A DNA stretch of 64,000 nucleotides from Acetomicrobium flavidum (GCF_900129645.1 NZ_FSQZ01000001.1:434001-498000), one strand, 5' to 3'. Shown: positions 53,969 to 63,542, numbered from the stretch's first letter. Notes: generated from the sequence alone by a model not told the origin. Program-made: numbers and translations.

Positions 53969-54475
53969 TTATTTCTCCTCCTTCGGGCTTCCTTCACCCC
54001 GACATAAAAAGGACAATACGGTATCGCCGTAAGACCTCTCTTTACACAAATTCCACCCCTCCAAGGGCAGGGGCAGATCCTCCCTCTTCGAGCGCTCAAG
54101 GACCAGTAAACCATCGGGCTTCAACAATAGATCGTACTTGGACAGAGACGAAAGAAGCCACCCTATCCAGCCATATTCGTAAGGCGGATCGGCAAAGATT
54201 ACGGAAAACTCATATCCATCCTTTGCGAGCTTGGGCAAGGCCCTTCTTACGTCCATGCAAACCACTTCCAAACCCTCCCTGTCCCTGCATAAAGAGCGCA
54301 AGTTGGCGCAGGAGGCTTTGTCCGCTTCAACGGCCACAACGGGCCTTGCTCCTCTAGCCCATGCCTCACGGGCAATCTGGCCGCTCCCCGAAAAAAGATC
54401 GAGGAAAGACCTCCCACTAATGTCGCCTATGGCATTAAAGAGGGCCAAAAGGACCTTACTGGAAGTCTTTCTCAA
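53969..54475 (-). CDS. rsmD: 16S rRNA (guanine966-N2)-methyltransferase
   Basis: A 168-residue SAM methyltransferase. KTSSKVLLALFNAIG at the start parallels the family's RPTTDRVREALFN; motif I is FLDLFSGSGQIAREAWARGA and the catalytic motif IV is FADPPYEYG (about residue 95). It methylates 16S rRNA G966. The TTG start overlaps the trmB stop (TTGA). Confidence 0.9.
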   Translation of the reverse strand: MRKTSSKVLLALFNAIGDISGRSFLDLFSGSGQIAREAWARGARPVVAVEADKASCANLRSLCRDREGLEVVCMDVRRALPKLAKDGYEFSVIFADPPYEYGWIGWLLSSLSKYDLLLKPDGLLVLERSKREDLPLPLEGWNLCKERSYGDTVLSFLCRGEGSPKEEK

Positions 54476-55410
54476 AGACGCTCTATCTCCTCCGCCAACG
54501 CGGCAAAGGATCTTTTCACGGCCGGAGTCCTGTATATGGATGATGCGTCGTCGAGCTTTATCAAAACCTCACCTTCGCAGGGGACCAGGCGAATGTAAAA
54601 CTTCTGTTCAAATCCATCATCGACGGTTATCGCCTGAAGAAGGGCCGTTTCTTGGGATCCCAAAAAGAGGTCCTTAAAGGTCCACCTGAAACGCTCCTCC
54701 CCGCCCGTAAGGCCACAAAGGCAGCTCAACCTCGAGGCTTCCCATACATCTGGTCTTTTGGCTTTAACGTTCAACGCCGTCACCTCCCAATCCACCACCG
54801 GCTCAACCCTAAAGGGCACATGCTTTGTGGCCTTTAGCCTATATATGGATTTGCCCATGGATATCCACTTTTCCTCATATTTGGTCCTAAAAGAGCTGCT
54901 TTCGCCAACTAAGACATCGCCAACCTCAAAGGCAGGGTTTTCAAGGAGACACGTTCGGGCGTCCTCTATATACCAACGCTCGTCACTTGCAAGCTCAAAG
55001 GCCCCTTTGACCTTCAGCGCATGAGCCAGGTTGCAGACAAATCCCGGCGTAACCAGCCGCCTTTTGGCATGTCTTTTTTTCGGCCATGGGCAGGGAAAGT
55101 TTACGTAAACCCTGCCGACGGACTCCGGCAAGAAAAACTCCCGAAGCAGGAAGCTTCCGTCGCCGCACAACAGCCTGACGTTCGGCAAACGACGCATCAG
55201 ACATTTCCGTGCGGCCTTAAGAATGGAGGTCATGGAGACCTCGATGCCGAAGCAGAAACCTCTTTCGTTGCGGGAGGCCATATCCAACAAGAATTCCCCA
55301 TTGCCAAAGCCAATCTCTACGGTTACATCATCGCACGTGGGCAAAGTTTCACGGCGAAAGACGGATGCCTCATATGGCGATAGTATTACCTTGTTCAAAG
55401 CCCACGACAT
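54472..55410 (-). CDS. trmB: tRNA (guanine-N7-)-methyltransferase with C-terminal extension
   Basis: A 312-residue protein. Residues 1-205 match TrmB: VEIGFGNGEFLLDMA (about 31-45) and VNFPCPWPKKRHAKRR (103-118), then SFRTKYEEKWISMG (about 173). The family motif FPDPWPKKRH has Asp where this protein has Cys107. About 105 C-terminal residues are extra; similar extensions occur in some thermophile TrmBs. It makes m7G46 in tRNA. Its end is fused by overlap to rsmD, another RNA methylase. Confidence 0.88.
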   Translation of the reverse strand: MSWALNKVILSPYEASVFRRETLPTCDDVTVEIGFGNGEFLLDMASRNERGFCFGIEVSMTSILKAARKCLMRRLPNVRLLCGDGSFLLREFFLPESVGRVYVNFPCPWPKKRHAKRRLVTPGFVCNLAHALKVKGAFELASDERWYIEDARTCLLENPAFEVGDVLVGESSSFRTKYEEKWISMGKSIYRLKATKHVPFRVEPVVDWEVTALNVKAKRPDVWEASRLSCLCGLTGGEERFRWTFKDLFLGSQETALLQAITVDDGFEQKFYIRLVPCEGEVLIKLDDASSIYRTPAVKRSFAALAEEIERL

Positions 55411-55440
55411 GAAAACTACCCCTTCATATCAATTTGCAAC

Positions 55441-55890
55441 TCACTTTAAGCCTGTGCTGCCGAAACCGCCTGCTCCACGGGCGGTTTCGCTCAAACTTTC
55501 CACTTCCTCGAAACCGACCCTGCATACGGCCGAGATGACGAGCTGTGCTATGCGGTCTCCAACCTTCACCTCAAAGGGTTCTCTCCCCAGGTTTATCAGT
55601 ATGACGCCCACTTCTCCTCTGTAGTCCGCATCTATCGTGCCCGGGGCGTTCAGAACGGTCACGCCGTGTTTTAGGGCAAGGCCGCTACGAGGCCTGACCT
55701 GAGCCTCGTAGCCCATTGGGATCTCCAGGTAAAGCCCCGTGCCTATCAAGGCCCAACTGCCTGGCTCTATCGTCTTCTCCTCGGCTGCCCTCAAATCAAC
55801 TCCCGAAGAGGATGGCGTCATATAGGAGGGCATGTCGAACCTTAACGCATTTCCCCTTCGGGACACCTTCACTTTGATGCTGTCTCCCAT
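55441..55890 (-). CDS. dut: dUTP diphosphatase
   Basis: A 149-residue trimeric dUTPase with its five motifs: [43 protein letters not shown] (uracil-binding hairpin), GDRIAQLVI, and the C-terminal [10 protein letters not shown] loop. It protects DNA from uracil and gives dUMP for ThyX. GAGGG precedes the ATG. Confidence 0.97.
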   Translation of the reverse strand: MGDSIKVKVSRRGNALRFDMPSYMTPSSSGVDLRAAEEKTIEPGSWALIGTGLYLEIPMGYEAQVRPRSGLALKHGVTVLNAPGTIDADYRGEVGVILINLGREPFEVKVGDRIAQLVISAVCRVGFEEVESLSETARGAGGFGSTGLK

Positions 55891-55892
55891 TG

Positions 55893-58106
55893 CTAATCCC
55901 TCTTCGGCCTGGGATGGCGACCCTTATCCGAATCCCTTTTCTTGGTCAGGGAGGAGTCCCTCTTTCTATCCTCCTCCAAAAATTCCCGCATCTCGGGGGT
56001 GAGCGGAAAATCGTCGGGGTTCTCCAGTATCCTTTTTCTGCTCAAGTTTATCCTGCCAAGCTCGTCGATCTCCTTCACCACGACCAATACGGGATCTCCG
56101 ACCTTGAAGAAGTCCTCCACCTTGGGCACATGAGAGGAACTCACCTCGCTGATGTGAAGCAGCCCCTCCTTGCCGGGAAGCAGCTCGACGAAGGCGCCAA
56201 AGCTGGTCAGCCTCGTAACCTTGCCAAGGTAAACCTCTCCAGGCTCGACTTCCTTCGTCAGCGATTTGATCATCGACATGGCCTCATGGGCCGCAGCCTC
56301 TGAGGAAGCTGCAATGTAAGTGACGCCTTCGTCTCCTATGTCTATCTTGACGCCGGTTTTTTGGACGATATTCCTGATGGTCTTACCGCCGGGGCCTATG
56401 ACATCCCTTATCTTATCGGGGTCGATGTTCATGGTGTATATCCTAGGAGCATACTGGGACAGCTCCTCTCTCGGAGAGGATATGACGGCATCCATGATGT
56501 CCAGTATCTGAAGCCTTCCCCTTTTGGCCTGCTCCAGGGCCTGAACCAGAATGTCCCTGGTTATCCCGCCTGCCTTGTTATCCATCTGCAGCGCGGTAAC
56601 GCCGTCGCGCGTTCCGGCCACCTTGAAGTCCATGTCTCCGTAATGGTCCTCAAGCCCCTGGATATCGGTCAATATGGCGACCCTTTCCCCTTCCTTTATC
56701 AAGCCCATGGCGATGCCGGCCACGCTCTTTCTTATGGGCACTCCGGCGTCCATCAGGGACAGCGAGGCACCGCATACGCTTGCCATGGAGCTGGAGCCGT
56801 TGGATTCAAGTATATCCGATACGACCCTTATGATATAGGGAAACTCCGTCTCGGATGGTATCAAGGGCTTTACCGCTCTTTCGGCGAGCGCCCCGTGGCC
56901 TATCTCGCGCCTTCCGGGACCGCGCATCGGCCTAACTTCCCCGACGGAAAAGGGCGGGAAGTTGTAATGCAGCATGAATCGCTTTGGCGGCTCGTCCAGC
57001 TTCAGCCCGTCCAGTATCTGTTCATCCTCTCCGGCCATGCCCAAGGTCGTGACGACCAAGGCTTGAGTTTCACCCCTGGTGAACACGGCCGAGCCGTGAA
57101 CCCTGGGCAAAAATCCCACCTCACACGTTATGGGTCTCAGTTCGTCCATGGCCCTGCCGTCAGCCCTCTTGCCCTCGTCAAGGATTAGGGACCGCATGGC
57201 CTTCTTGACGAACCGGGTCACCACTTCGGAGATATAAGCCTCATGTTCTGGATAGGCTTCCTCGAAGCGCTCCCACGCCTTCTGCTCTATGGCCTTGATG
57301 GCGTCGCTGCGCTCTTTTTTTGCATGGATCTTGACGGCTTCGTAAATCTCGCCGTAAAGGTTCCTTTCGACGAACTCCTCAATTTCCGGGACCTCGATCG
57401 GGGAAGGTATCTCGCTTTTGACCTTGCCGACGGCTTCTTTCATCCTCAACTGAAAGTCAACGAGGCGCCTTATCTCTTCTTGGGCAAGCTCAAGGGCGTC
57501 TATCAAGACGTCTTCCGGTACCTCGTTTGCTCCCCCCTCCACCATGGTAATTCCGTCTTTATGGCCGGCCACGACCAGGTCAAGGACGCTTCCTTGCATG
57601 TCGGATTCCTTGGGATTTATGACCAGACGGCCGTCTATGTAGCCCACGCGAACGGCTCCTACGGGTCCGTCCCAGGGGATGTCCGAGATGACGAGCGCTG
57701 CAGAGGCGGCATTTATGGCCAGCATGTTGGGCGGATTGACCTGATCTACCGACAGCACCGTGGCTACCACGTGAACGTCATTTTTCATATGCTCTGGAAA
57801 CAGCGACCTTATGGACCTGTCCACGAGCCTGGCGCTCAAAATGGCCGTCTCCGAGGGCTTTCCCTCCCTTTTGATGAAACCGCCTGGTATCTTGCCGGCA
57901 GCGTAAAAACGCTCCTCATAATCCACTATGAGGGGAAAGAAGTCCACATCTTCCCTGGGGGTATCTTCCATGCATGCCGTGACAAGGACGGTTGTATCTC
58001 CATAACGGGCATATACTGCACCGTTGGCCTGTTTTGCGAGATGCCCGGTCGAAAAGGTAAGAGCCTCTCCGCCTATCTCCATCTCAAAGTTCATTTCATC
58101 GCTCAT
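55893..58106 (-). CDS. pnp: Polynucleotide phosphorylase
   Basis: A 737-residue 3'-5' phosphorolytic exonuclease. Two RNase PH domains (first with [26 protein letters not shown], second with [19 protein letters not shown] and the active-site region [20 protein letters not shown]), then KH (about 550-610: [20 protein letters not shown]) and S1 (about 620-690), ending in a basic tail. It follows rpsO, with a hairpin between, as in many bacteria. Confidence 0.97.
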   Translation of the reverse strand: MSDEMNFEMEIGGEALTFSTGHLAKQANGAVYARYGDTTVLVTACMEDTPREDVDFFPLIVDYEERFYAAGKIPGGFIKREGKPSETAILSARLVDRSIRSLFPEHMKNDVHVVATVLSVDQVNPPNMLAINAASAALVISDIPWDGPVGAVRVGYIDGRLVINPKESDMQGSVLDLVVAGHKDGITMVEGGANEVPEDVLIDALELAQEEIRRLVDFQLRMKEAVGKVKSEIPSPIEVPEIEEFVERNLYGEIYEAVKIHAKKERSDAIKAIEQKAWERFEEAYPEHEAYISEVVTRFVKKAMRSLILDEGKRADGRAMDELRPITCEVGFLPRVHGSAVFTRGETQALVVTTLGMAGEDEQILDGLKLDEPPKRFMLHYNFPPFSVGEVRPMRGPGRREIGHGALAERAVKPLIPSETEFPYIIRVVSDILESNGSSSMASVCGASLSLMDAGVPIRKSVAGIAMGLIKEGERVAILTDIQGLEDHYGDMDFKVAGTRDGVTALQMDNKAGGITRDILVQALEQAKRGRLQILDIMDAVISSPREELSQYAPRIYTMNIDPDKIRDVIGPGGKTIRNIVQKTGVKIDIGDEGVTYIAASSEAAAHEAMSMIKSLTKEVEPGEVYLGKVTRLTSFGAFVELLPGKEGLLHISEVSSSHVPKVEDFFKVGDPVLVVVKEIDELGRINLSRKRILENPDDFPLTPEMREFLEEDRKRDSSLTKKRDSDKGRHPRPKRD

Positions 58107-58156
58107 TCCTAAACTTTCCTCCCATTGAAAATATCGATCTGAAGCTTTCGTGACGA

Positions 58157-58184
58157 TTAAAGGCGAGGACCTCCTCGCCTTTAA
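58157..58184. terminator. Hairpin between rpsO and pnp
   Basis: TTAAAGGCGAGG and its exact complement around a short centre, followed on the minus strand by TTTAATCG. It lies 11 bp after the rpsO stop. It could terminate partly or stabilise the rpsO mRNA and be an RNase III target, as in the E. coli rpsO-pnp gap (inference). Confidence 0.6.
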
Positions 58185-58194
58185 ATTGAAGTCG

Positions 58195-58458
58195 TTAACG
58201 GCGCAGACCCAGTTTGTCTATCAACGATTTGTAGCGGTTGAAATCCTTTTCCTGCAGGTATTTCAGGAGCTTTCTCCTCTTGCCGACCATCTTCAGGAGG
58301 CCTCTCCTCGAATGAAAGTCCTTCTTGTGGACCTTGAGGTGCTCCGTCAGGTAGCGAATCCTGTAGGTCAGTATGGCGACCTGCACCTCCGGGGACCCCG
58401 TATCGGCGCTGTGAGTCTTAAACTCCTCGATGACCTTCTGCTTCCAATCTTCCATCAC
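58195..58458 (-). CDS. rpsO: 30S ribosomal protein S15
   Basis: An 87-residue S15: [42 protein letters not shown] is the conserved core, followed by the LLKYLQEKD helix. It binds 16S rRNA near helix 22. GAGGTGATAT precedes the start. It has its own promoter upstream. Confidence 0.97.
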   Translation of the reverse strand: MMEDWKQKVIEEFKTHSADTGSPEVQVAILTYRIRYLTEHLKVHKKDFHSRRGLLKMVGKRRKLLKYLQEKDFNRYKSLIDKLGLRR

Positions 58459-58530
58459 TATATCACCTCACTAAAAAAATCCCTTGACCAAGAAGGACGA
58501 ATGCCGATCCACCTAGTCTAGGGTATGTTC

Positions 58531-58559
58531 ATATTAACACTACAACTAAAGCGACGCAA
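58531..58559 (-). promoter_or_regulatory. rpsO promoter
   Basis: On the minus strand TTGCGT, 17 bases, TAATAT in the 119-bp gap after jag. It gives a leader of about 65 bases before the rpsO ATG. Confidence 0.65.
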
Positions 58560-58577
58560 GGGTTGTTGGTTTCAATC

Positions 58578-59243
58578 TCACCGTGTACCGCCTTGATCTC
58601 CCTTGGCGCCCTCTTTGCCTTCCCTCGAAGGTTTCGGGCAAACTATCACTCGCCTGTGAGGATCCTGCCCCACCGAGCGAGTCTCGATGCCCTCCATTGA
58701 CTGCAGCGTAGTGTGTACTACCTTACGCTCCCAGTTTGACATCGGCTGAAGCCCAACGGGCTTATTTCTGCTTATTGCCTTTCGGGCGGCAGATACGGCC
58801 ATCCTCTTTATGCTCTCCTCGCGCCTGCTTCGATATCCGCCGCTGTCCAGGCGCACCCTAAAGGCACCTGCGGCGGATGAAGCAATCATCAGGTTGAGGA
58901 GGTGTTCCAATGCCCTAAGGGTCTCTCCGTACCTTCCAATGGCTATGCCGGCATCGTCGCCGCTTATGTCTATAGTATTGTCATCCTCAAACGACAAGGT
59001 CACATCTAAGCCCATCTTTTCCAGCAACTCCGCCAATACCCTCTGAGCCCTTAGGATCTCAATGGCACGGGCAGGCCTGGCCTCCACCTTAAGGCGTTTG
59101 CCCAAGATACCGAATAGCTTTTTTTCTTCCTCGACTAAATTGATCACCACATCGCTTGGGCTTATTCCCCACTCCTGCGCGGCAATTGCTCTCGCCTCCT
59201 CCAAAGAAGAGGCTTCAACGACAATAACTTCTTTCTCGCTCAA
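58578..59243 (-). CDS. jag: Jag/KhpB RNA-binding protein
   Basis: A 221-residue protein with a Jag_N domain (about 1-52, EARAIAAQEWGISPSDVVINLVEEEKKLFGILGK), a KH domain (about 78-145, DDAGIAIGRYGETLRALEHLLNLM) and an R3H domain (about 148-208, ending RRVIVCPKP). It binds RNA, probably controlling cell-envelope genes. It starts at TTG. It follows yidC, as usual. Confidence 0.94.
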   Translation of the reverse strand: MSEKEVIVVEASSLEEARAIAAQEWGISPSDVVINLVEEEKKLFGILGKRLKVEARPARAIEILRAQRVLAELLEKMGLDVTLSFEDDNTIDISGDDAGIAIGRYGETLRALEHLLNLMIASSAAGAFRVRLDSGGYRSRREESIKRMAVSAARKAISRNKPVGLQPMSNWERKVVHTTLQSMEGIETRSVGQDPHRRVIVCPKPSREGKEGAKGDQGGTR

Positions 59244-59265
59244 GGGATAATCGCCCTACCTTTCT

Positions 59266-60090
59266 CTATACATCCTTGGAAACTTCTTCCGATTCCGCCT
59301 TGGATTTCTCCGCCGATCGCGGCTTGTCCTTGTACAAGACGGGCTTTTGTGATATTTCAACGGAAGTCCTGCGCTGTACCCATACCTGTTGTACCACTCC
59401 GATCAGGGAAGAAACGCCCCAATAGAGCAACACGCCACCGGGAAGGCTCAGGCATATGAACATCATGAAGAGGGGCATGAACCACCCCATGAAGGCCATC
59501 TGTTCGCTTGCCGCCCCTGTTGTGGTGATCTTCTGCTGAAACCACGTAACAAAACCTATCAGGAGCCAAAGTATCAAGGTCCCTCCGTATAATCCGAAAT
59601 TCAGAAGGCCAGCGGGGTTGGAGACTATACCGCTTATGACGGTCATGACGCCTGCCTTGGCGGTCGCAACGCCAAGAGCCTGGCTCATCAGCGAAAGAAG
59701 CGAGTGCTTCAGCGATATGCCGAGGAAAAACTCCTCCCCAAAGTCGTAGTTCATTATCACCTTGAAAAGAAGTATCAGGATGGGCAACTGCACAAGCAAG
59801 GGCAAGCAACCCGCCGCAGGATTCACCCCATATTCCCTGTAAAGCTTCATTACCTCTTGGTTCAACTTCTGCTTGTCATCCTTGTACTTCTCCTGCAAGG
59901 TTTTGAGGCGGGGCTGAATCTGCTGCATCTTCTTCATGCTCACAAGCTGTTTATGCGAGAGAGGATACAGCAGCACTCTGACCAGGATGGTCAAAAGTAT
60001 GATAGCTACTCCGTATGAATGGCTGATGCCGTAAAAAAAGTTAAGCACTCCCAAAAGCAAATCGCTACCAGATTGCCACAAAGAACCCAC
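59266..60090 (-). CDS. yidC: Membrane protein insertase YidC
   Basis: A 274-residue insertase with a short N-terminus (no large periplasmic domain and no lipobox), about five membrane helices and the conserved hydrophilic loop PLSHKQLVSMKKMQQIQPRLKTLQEKYKDDKQKLNQE. The membrane-groove Arg is in ILVRVLLYP. The C-terminal tail is charged. It inserts proteins alone or with Sec. The GTG start overlaps the yidD stop by one base. Confidence 0.95.
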   Translation of the reverse strand: MGSLWQSGSDLLLGVLNFFYGISHSYGVAIILLTILVRVLLYPLSHKQLVSMKKMQQIQPRLKTLQEKYKDDKQKLNQEVMKLYREYGVNPAAGCLPLLVQLPILILLFKVIMNYDFGEEFFLGISLKHSLLSLMSQALGVATAKAGVMTVISGIVSNPAGLLNFGLYGGTLILWLLIGFVTWFQQKITTTGAASEQMAFMGWFMPLFMMFICLSLPGGVLLYWGVSSLIGVVQQVWVQRRTSVEISQKPVLYKDKPRSAEKSKAESEEVSKDV

Positions 60091-60362
60091 TATATTTTCA
60101 CCTGCCCTATCTTTCGATCTGTTCCGGGAACGGGATCATATCCTCCGGGATGCCACGGACCACATCGACATAACCTCTTTACGGTTAACCAACTACCGCG
60201 AATTACTCCCCACCGTTCCAGGGCCTCGATGGCATACTGCGAACAGGTTGGGTAAAACCTGCAGTTGCGCCCCAAAAGGGGAGAAACGAAAATCTGATAC
60301 GCCCTGATAAAACCCACAAGCATCATCTTGGGCAATACGAGAGCCTTATTTGTCCTTTTCAT
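60090..60362 (-). CDS. yidD: Membrane protein insertion efficiency factor
   Basis: A 90-residue Yid[18 protein letters not shown] and the C-terminal [14 protein letters not shown] are the family marks. It assists YidC. The ATG at 60362 is nine bases after GAGG and lies inside the end of rnpA (17 bp overlap); the longer upstream frame is not used. Confidence 0.93.
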   Translation of the reverse strand: MKRTNKALVLPKMMLVGFIRAYQIFVSPLLGRNCRFYPTCSQYAIEALERWGVIRGSWLTVKRLCRCGPWHPGGYDPVPGTDRKIGQVKI

Positions 60363-60759
60363 CGTTTTTGTCCTCTTTAGCCCATGGCGTAAAATCGATG
60401 CCGGGCCAGTCGGCGACGAGCAAACCTTCACGACTACACAAGTTTGCCATATCTAGGTAGATTTCCTGCGCTCTCTGCGTCAAACCCGAAGGAGAAAGCA
60501 AAAAAACTATCCAGTATCCGCCCCTCAACCATGGCAGGAGGCGTCTTGCAGCTTCTTTCAGCAAACGCCTCCCCCTGTTTCGAGCCCATGATTTGCCTGT
60601 CCTTTTTCCGACTGCCACACCGATGCGCGATATATCGCAGGGAACCTCGACATACAACATCCTGACATAACGGCCATGGGCCATCTTTCCCTCGCGAAAT
60701 ACGCGATCAAACTCATCTCTTCGGCGCAACCTCGCCGACTTGGGATAGCCAAAACGCAT
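60346..60759 (-). CDS. rnpA: Ribonuclease P protein component
   Basis: A 137-residue Rnp[16 protein letters not shown] at the N-terminus and the RNR motif in [17 protein letters not shown] (about residue 57) bind the RNase P RNA for tRNA 5' maturation. It starts 5 bp after rpmH; the tail is charged. Confidence 0.95.
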   Translation of the reverse strand: MRFGYPKSARLRRRDEFDRVFREGKMAHGRYVRMLYVEVPCDISRIGVAVGKRTGKSWARNRGRRLLKEAARRLLPWLRGGYWIVFLLSPSGLTQRAQEIYLDMANLCSREGLLVADWPGIDFTPWAKEDKNDEKDK

Positions 60760-60764
60760 CGTTG

Positions 60765-60902
60765 TTAAACTGCCAACCTCTGACGTCCTTTACGCCTCCT
60801 GTTGCGAAGAATGCGTCGTCCGCTCGGCGAACTTGTGCGGGCCAAAAATCCCATTTTGCGCTTACGAGGCTTGACATGCGGTTGAAAGGTCCTCTTAGGC
60901 AC
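60765..60902 (-). CDS. rpmH: 50S ribosomal protein L34
   Basis: A 45-residue, Arg/Lys-rich protein, V(M)[18 protein letters not shown] then LARTS and a basic tail [18 protein letters not shown]. Too short for standard ORF calling. It begins with GTG at 60902, eight bases after GGAGG. It heads rpmH-rnpA-yidD-yidC-jag, the cluster often next to oriC/dnaA; dnaA is not seen here. Confidence 0.95.
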   Translation of the reverse strand: MPKRTFQPHVKPRKRKMGFLARTSSPSGRRILRNRRRKGRQRLAV

Positions 60903-60967
60903 GGACAGCACCTCCAATCTCAACGTTCATAAATTAGTCGAACCTACACCAATAAAGGAGCCAGGAT

Positions 60968-60997
60968 ACTATATCACATGCGGCGTTCATGTAGCAA
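60968..60997 (-). promoter_or_regulatory. rpmH promoter
   Basis: On the minus strand TTGCTA, 18 bases, TATAGT. Transcription would begin about 60 bases before the rpmH start. The insertion sequence ends only seven bases upstream of the -35 box. Confidence 0.6.
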
Positions 60998-61003
60998 TAC
61001 TTT

Positions 61004-61043
61004 GTTTTCGAAAGACCGCGTCAAGTTTTTGTAGGATTTTTAG
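61004..61043 (+). repeat. Left inverted repeat of the insertion sequence
   Basis: Starts GTTTTCGAAAGACCGCGTCA and continues through TTTGTAGGA to TTTTTAG. Matches the right end with several mismatches and a small gap. Confidence 0.75.
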
Positions 61044-61084
61044 GAACCACTCCTCATGTATCTTAAAGGGCAACGTCTTTTAGT

Positions 61085-62539
61085 TCAGCTAAAATCAAAC
61101 CCGCTATGGCATATGCCCTTTAAGGTCGTGTATAGGGGCGTTACCTTCCCGGTGCCGAGTACCGTTATGGAGCCTATCTCGCTTACAGTCGAACTAAAGA
61201 TATCTTCTAGGTTTAATGTGAAGTTGTGTCTTTTGTCTGTCTTGTCGCCCTTTTGGTCATTTCCCCTTACGTGTTCCGCTTTCACTTTCCCACCGCTACA
61301 GATGTAAGCCCTCAAAGCAGACACATTCTTTAAACCCTTCCTGCTCCAGGCCATAGGCCTGGAACTTAACCTAGAAGAAAGCACGTGACTAATGTGACCC
61401 TCGGGGCTTGAGCTGCCGCAATCCTCTTCGTTTCGAATCGTTATAGACTGCCAGTTGTTGGTTATATACCTCCTGAAATCTGCGATCATCTTTCTTTCCC
61501 TCTCGCTTGAAGCGCATTTAAACATCTCGGAGGTTATTTTCTTAAAAAAGTTCGAGTCATTTGTATTTATGGCCCTGTATATATCACGTCTCTTTTCAGG
61601 CTGCCTTGCCGTGGATTCAAGGATCGCTTTATTTAGGTGAAATTTATCCAGCACCAGCTTTGACTCGGGCAGCCAGCTTATACCTTCCTTTATCCAATTT
61701 GCACCATCTCCATGGATGTATATGCCCTTTATGTCCTCCGGGTCGTAAAGCTCGTATATCCTATCTGCTACCTCAAGCCAAAACTCATCTGTGTCCTTTC
61801 CGTAACCGCTCATGTATATAGGGTTTATACATCTGTTTTTGGACCCCTCTTTAAAGGTGCCCTCGTATATGCAGACTAAAGGAAGATTCGTGCTTCTGCC
61901 GTTTTGCAGAGATGCGTGGTCCTCATCTGCATCTATATGTAATACCTCTACGCCTCTTTTTTTAGGGACCTCTACCTTCAAGGCCTCCAGGTTTAGGCTG
62001 TGTATCTTGTTTTTGACGGTCTGTTTGGATAACTCACCCTCAGTTACGTTCATCGAACTTTTGGCGTAAGATACCTGGCCTGCCGTCTCTACCAGCTTTA
62101 CCGTTACTGTTTTGCTCAACCTTTGACGTTTATCCAACCTTAATGCTTCGTCCAGGGGGTATACATATTTTTTATGACTTTTGTCGAAGTAGTAGGTCCT
62201 CTTGAAAGATATATCACCAAAGATGGTATATAAGCTCCTTCTGTCCTCACGCCTTTCTACGACCAATCCTCTTTGCTTTCGAGACGTTTTGTCCTTTAAT
62301 ATGGCTTCGTCTACAAGCTCGAAGTAAGCCTTTACGATCTCCCGGATGAAGGCCTTCGTCATGCGAAAAAGCTCATCTTCTATTTCAGCCAGCGTCCTGA
62401 CATTGGAACTGCAAAAAAACTTCAATATCTCGGAGATGAAGTTTGAGACAATTTGTAGTAAAATAACCTTGTTCAAGTTGGGACCCTCCTTTATGAGTTT
62501 TTGGTCACACAAAGATTCTACCAAAAGGAGCGGTCCCAT
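61085..62539 (-). CDS. ISLre2-family (UPF0236) transposase
   Basis: A 484-residue transposase of the UPF0236/ISLre2 family. Conserved blocks: RRSLYTIFGDISFKRTYYFDK (about residue 100), VEVLHIDADEDHASLQNG (about 195), IKGIYIHGDGANWIKEGISWLPESKLVLDKFHLNK (about 275) and the acidic residues therein that likely form the metal site. Length is full for the family and there is no frame break, so the element may be active. GAGGT precedes the ATG. Confidence 0.9.
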   Translation of the reverse strand: MGPLLLVESLCDQKLIKEGPNLNKVILLQIVSNFISEILKFFCSSNVRTLAEIEDELFRMTKAFIREIVKAYFELVDEAILKDKTSRKQRGLVVERREDRRSLYTIFGDISFKRTYYFDKSHKKYVYPLDEALRLDKRQRLSKTVTVKLVETAGQVSYAKSSMNVTEGELSKQTVKNKIHSLNLEALKVEVPKKRGVEVLHIDADEDHASLQNGRSTNLPLVCIYEGTFKEGSKNRCINPIYMSGYGKDTDEFWLEVADRIYELYDPEDIKGIYIHGDGANWIKEGISWLPESKLVLDKFHLNKAILESTARQPEKRRDIYRAINTNDSNFFKKITSEMFKCASSERERKMIADFRRYITNNWQSITIRNEEDCGSSSPEGHISHVLSSRLSSRPMAWSRKGLKNVSALRAYICSGGKVKAEHVRGNDQKGDKTDKRHNFTLNLEDIFSSTVSEIGSITVLGTGKVTPLYTTLKGICHSGFDFS

Positions 62540-62551
62540 TATTTTTTACCT

Positions 62552-62594
62552 CTGAAAATCTCCTACAAATATTTTACGCTATCTTTTCGAAAAC
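62552..62594 (-). repeat. Right inverted repeat of the insertion sequence
   Basis: Read inward on the minus strand: GTTTTCGAAAAGATAGCGTA, then TTTGTAGGA and TTTTCAG. Shared blocks with the left end are GTTTTCGAAA, GCGT and TTTGTAGGA. Confidence 0.75.
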
Positions 62595-62609
62595 GAAAGC
62601 CAAAGGCTT

Positions 62610-63542
62610 CTATATCACAAACCATATGCCCATGAACAAGCCTATGATAGCACCAACTATGCCACCCCACATCTCTATCCAGAAGAGGTACTTGTGGGCC
62701 AGCTTTTCAAGGTAAGCCTCCACATCTCCTTCCTCCACTTCGCCTAAAGACCTCTTCGCAAGCTCACCCAAATCGATCCTTTCCAATATCCGGCGAACGA
62801 TCCTCTCGAAGGTCTCCCTAAAGACCTTTATGGCATCCCCCTCCTCCCAGGAGATCTTGGAAAGCATCAATGCCACCTGTCTTTGAAGCTCCCTTAAACC
62901 CTCCTCCCCCTGCAAGAAATGTATCCACCTGTCCTTCACCAGGGAAACTATCCATTTGGTCAGGTTTTCCACCTGAAACAGGCCCACCTTGGAGGCCAAA
63001 GACAGGACAAAATGCGACCGCTCGACGTCTATCAGCCTTTCTCTTACCATCTGCTCAAATCCCGGGCTGCTGAAAAAATCGGTGAGCGGCTTTTCCAGCA
63101 CCCTCAAAAGTGCCCTTAAGTTATCCCTCCTCAGGTAAAGCCGCATTATCTCGCGCTGCAATACCGGGCTTACGGACTGAAAGAAGGCCTCGTCGCTTAC
63201 GGCCTGCTTCAGGGCATCGGGGGTTAGCAGCCTGTTTCTGACCTCGTTTGCAAAGGTATCCAATATGCGATCCCTGTTTTTGGCTATGACGCCGCTTCCC
63301 GGTATGGGCACGCCTATTAGGGGTATGTATATGGGGCGAAAAAGCATCTTAACGGCCAATATGTTTGTAAATATGCCAACAGCCCCGGATACTCCAACAG
63401 CACTAAGCATTTCCCCCCAGGGACGTCCGGCTTTGGCGAATAAAAAACCGATGACCGAGATCACCACGAAGAACGCCGATGTCAAGTTCTTTATGAAATC
63501 CAATATCTTGGCTTCTCTTACGCTGTCATCCATCCGAGCCAT
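62610..63542 (-). CDS. DUF445 membrane protein
   Basis: A 310-residue protein of the DUF445 (YheB) family. Membrane segments are at the N-terminus (LTSAFFVVISVIGFLFA and VGVSGAVGIFTNILAVKMLFRPIYIPLIGVPIPGSGVI) and the C-terminus (GGIVGAIIGLFMGIWFVI); between lies a long helical cytoplasmic or envelope region. Function is unknown. The ATG at 63542 follows AGGGGG; a longer frame is open upstream through the rpsT promoter and is not used. Confidence 0.85.
   Translation of the reverse strand: MARMDDSVREAKILDFIKNLTSAFFVVISVIGFLFAKAGRPWGEMLSAVGVSGAVGIFTNILAVKMLFRPIYIPLIGVPIPGSGVIAKNRDRILDTFANEVRNRLLTPDALKQAVSDEAFFQSVSPVLQREIMRLYLRRDNLRALLRVLEKPLTDFFSSPGFEQMVRERLIDVERSHFVLSLASKVGLFQVENLTKWIVSLVKDRWIHFLQGEEGLRELQRQVALMLSKISWEEGDAIKVFRETFERIVRRILERIDLGELAKRSLGEVEEGDVEAYLEKLAHKYLFWIEMWGGIVGAIIGLFMGIWFVI

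Larger units (their letters stand above)
61004..62594 (-). mobile_element. ISLre2-type insertion sequence, apparently intact
   Basis: About 1.59 kb bounded by imperfect inverted repeats, with one full-length transposase gene. It separates a DUF445 gene from the rpmH cluster. Ends are placed at the outer GTTTTCG of each repeat; I could not see a target duplication abutting these ends. Confidence 0.8.

Noticed and set aside
56361-57188. 275-codon plus-strand frame within pnp
   Set aside because: Antisense to the pnp catalytic core; no motif.
57243-58112. 289-codon open frame on the plus strand opposite pnp
   Set aside because: It is an exact antisense shadow of pnp's first half, has no ribosome site and gives a His/Tyr/Gly-rich product of no known family.
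60903-61003. tRNA or other small RNA gene in the gap between rpmH and the insertion sequence
   Set aside because: No cloverleaf or conserved TTCGAATC-type arm; the gap is explained by a promoter and leader.
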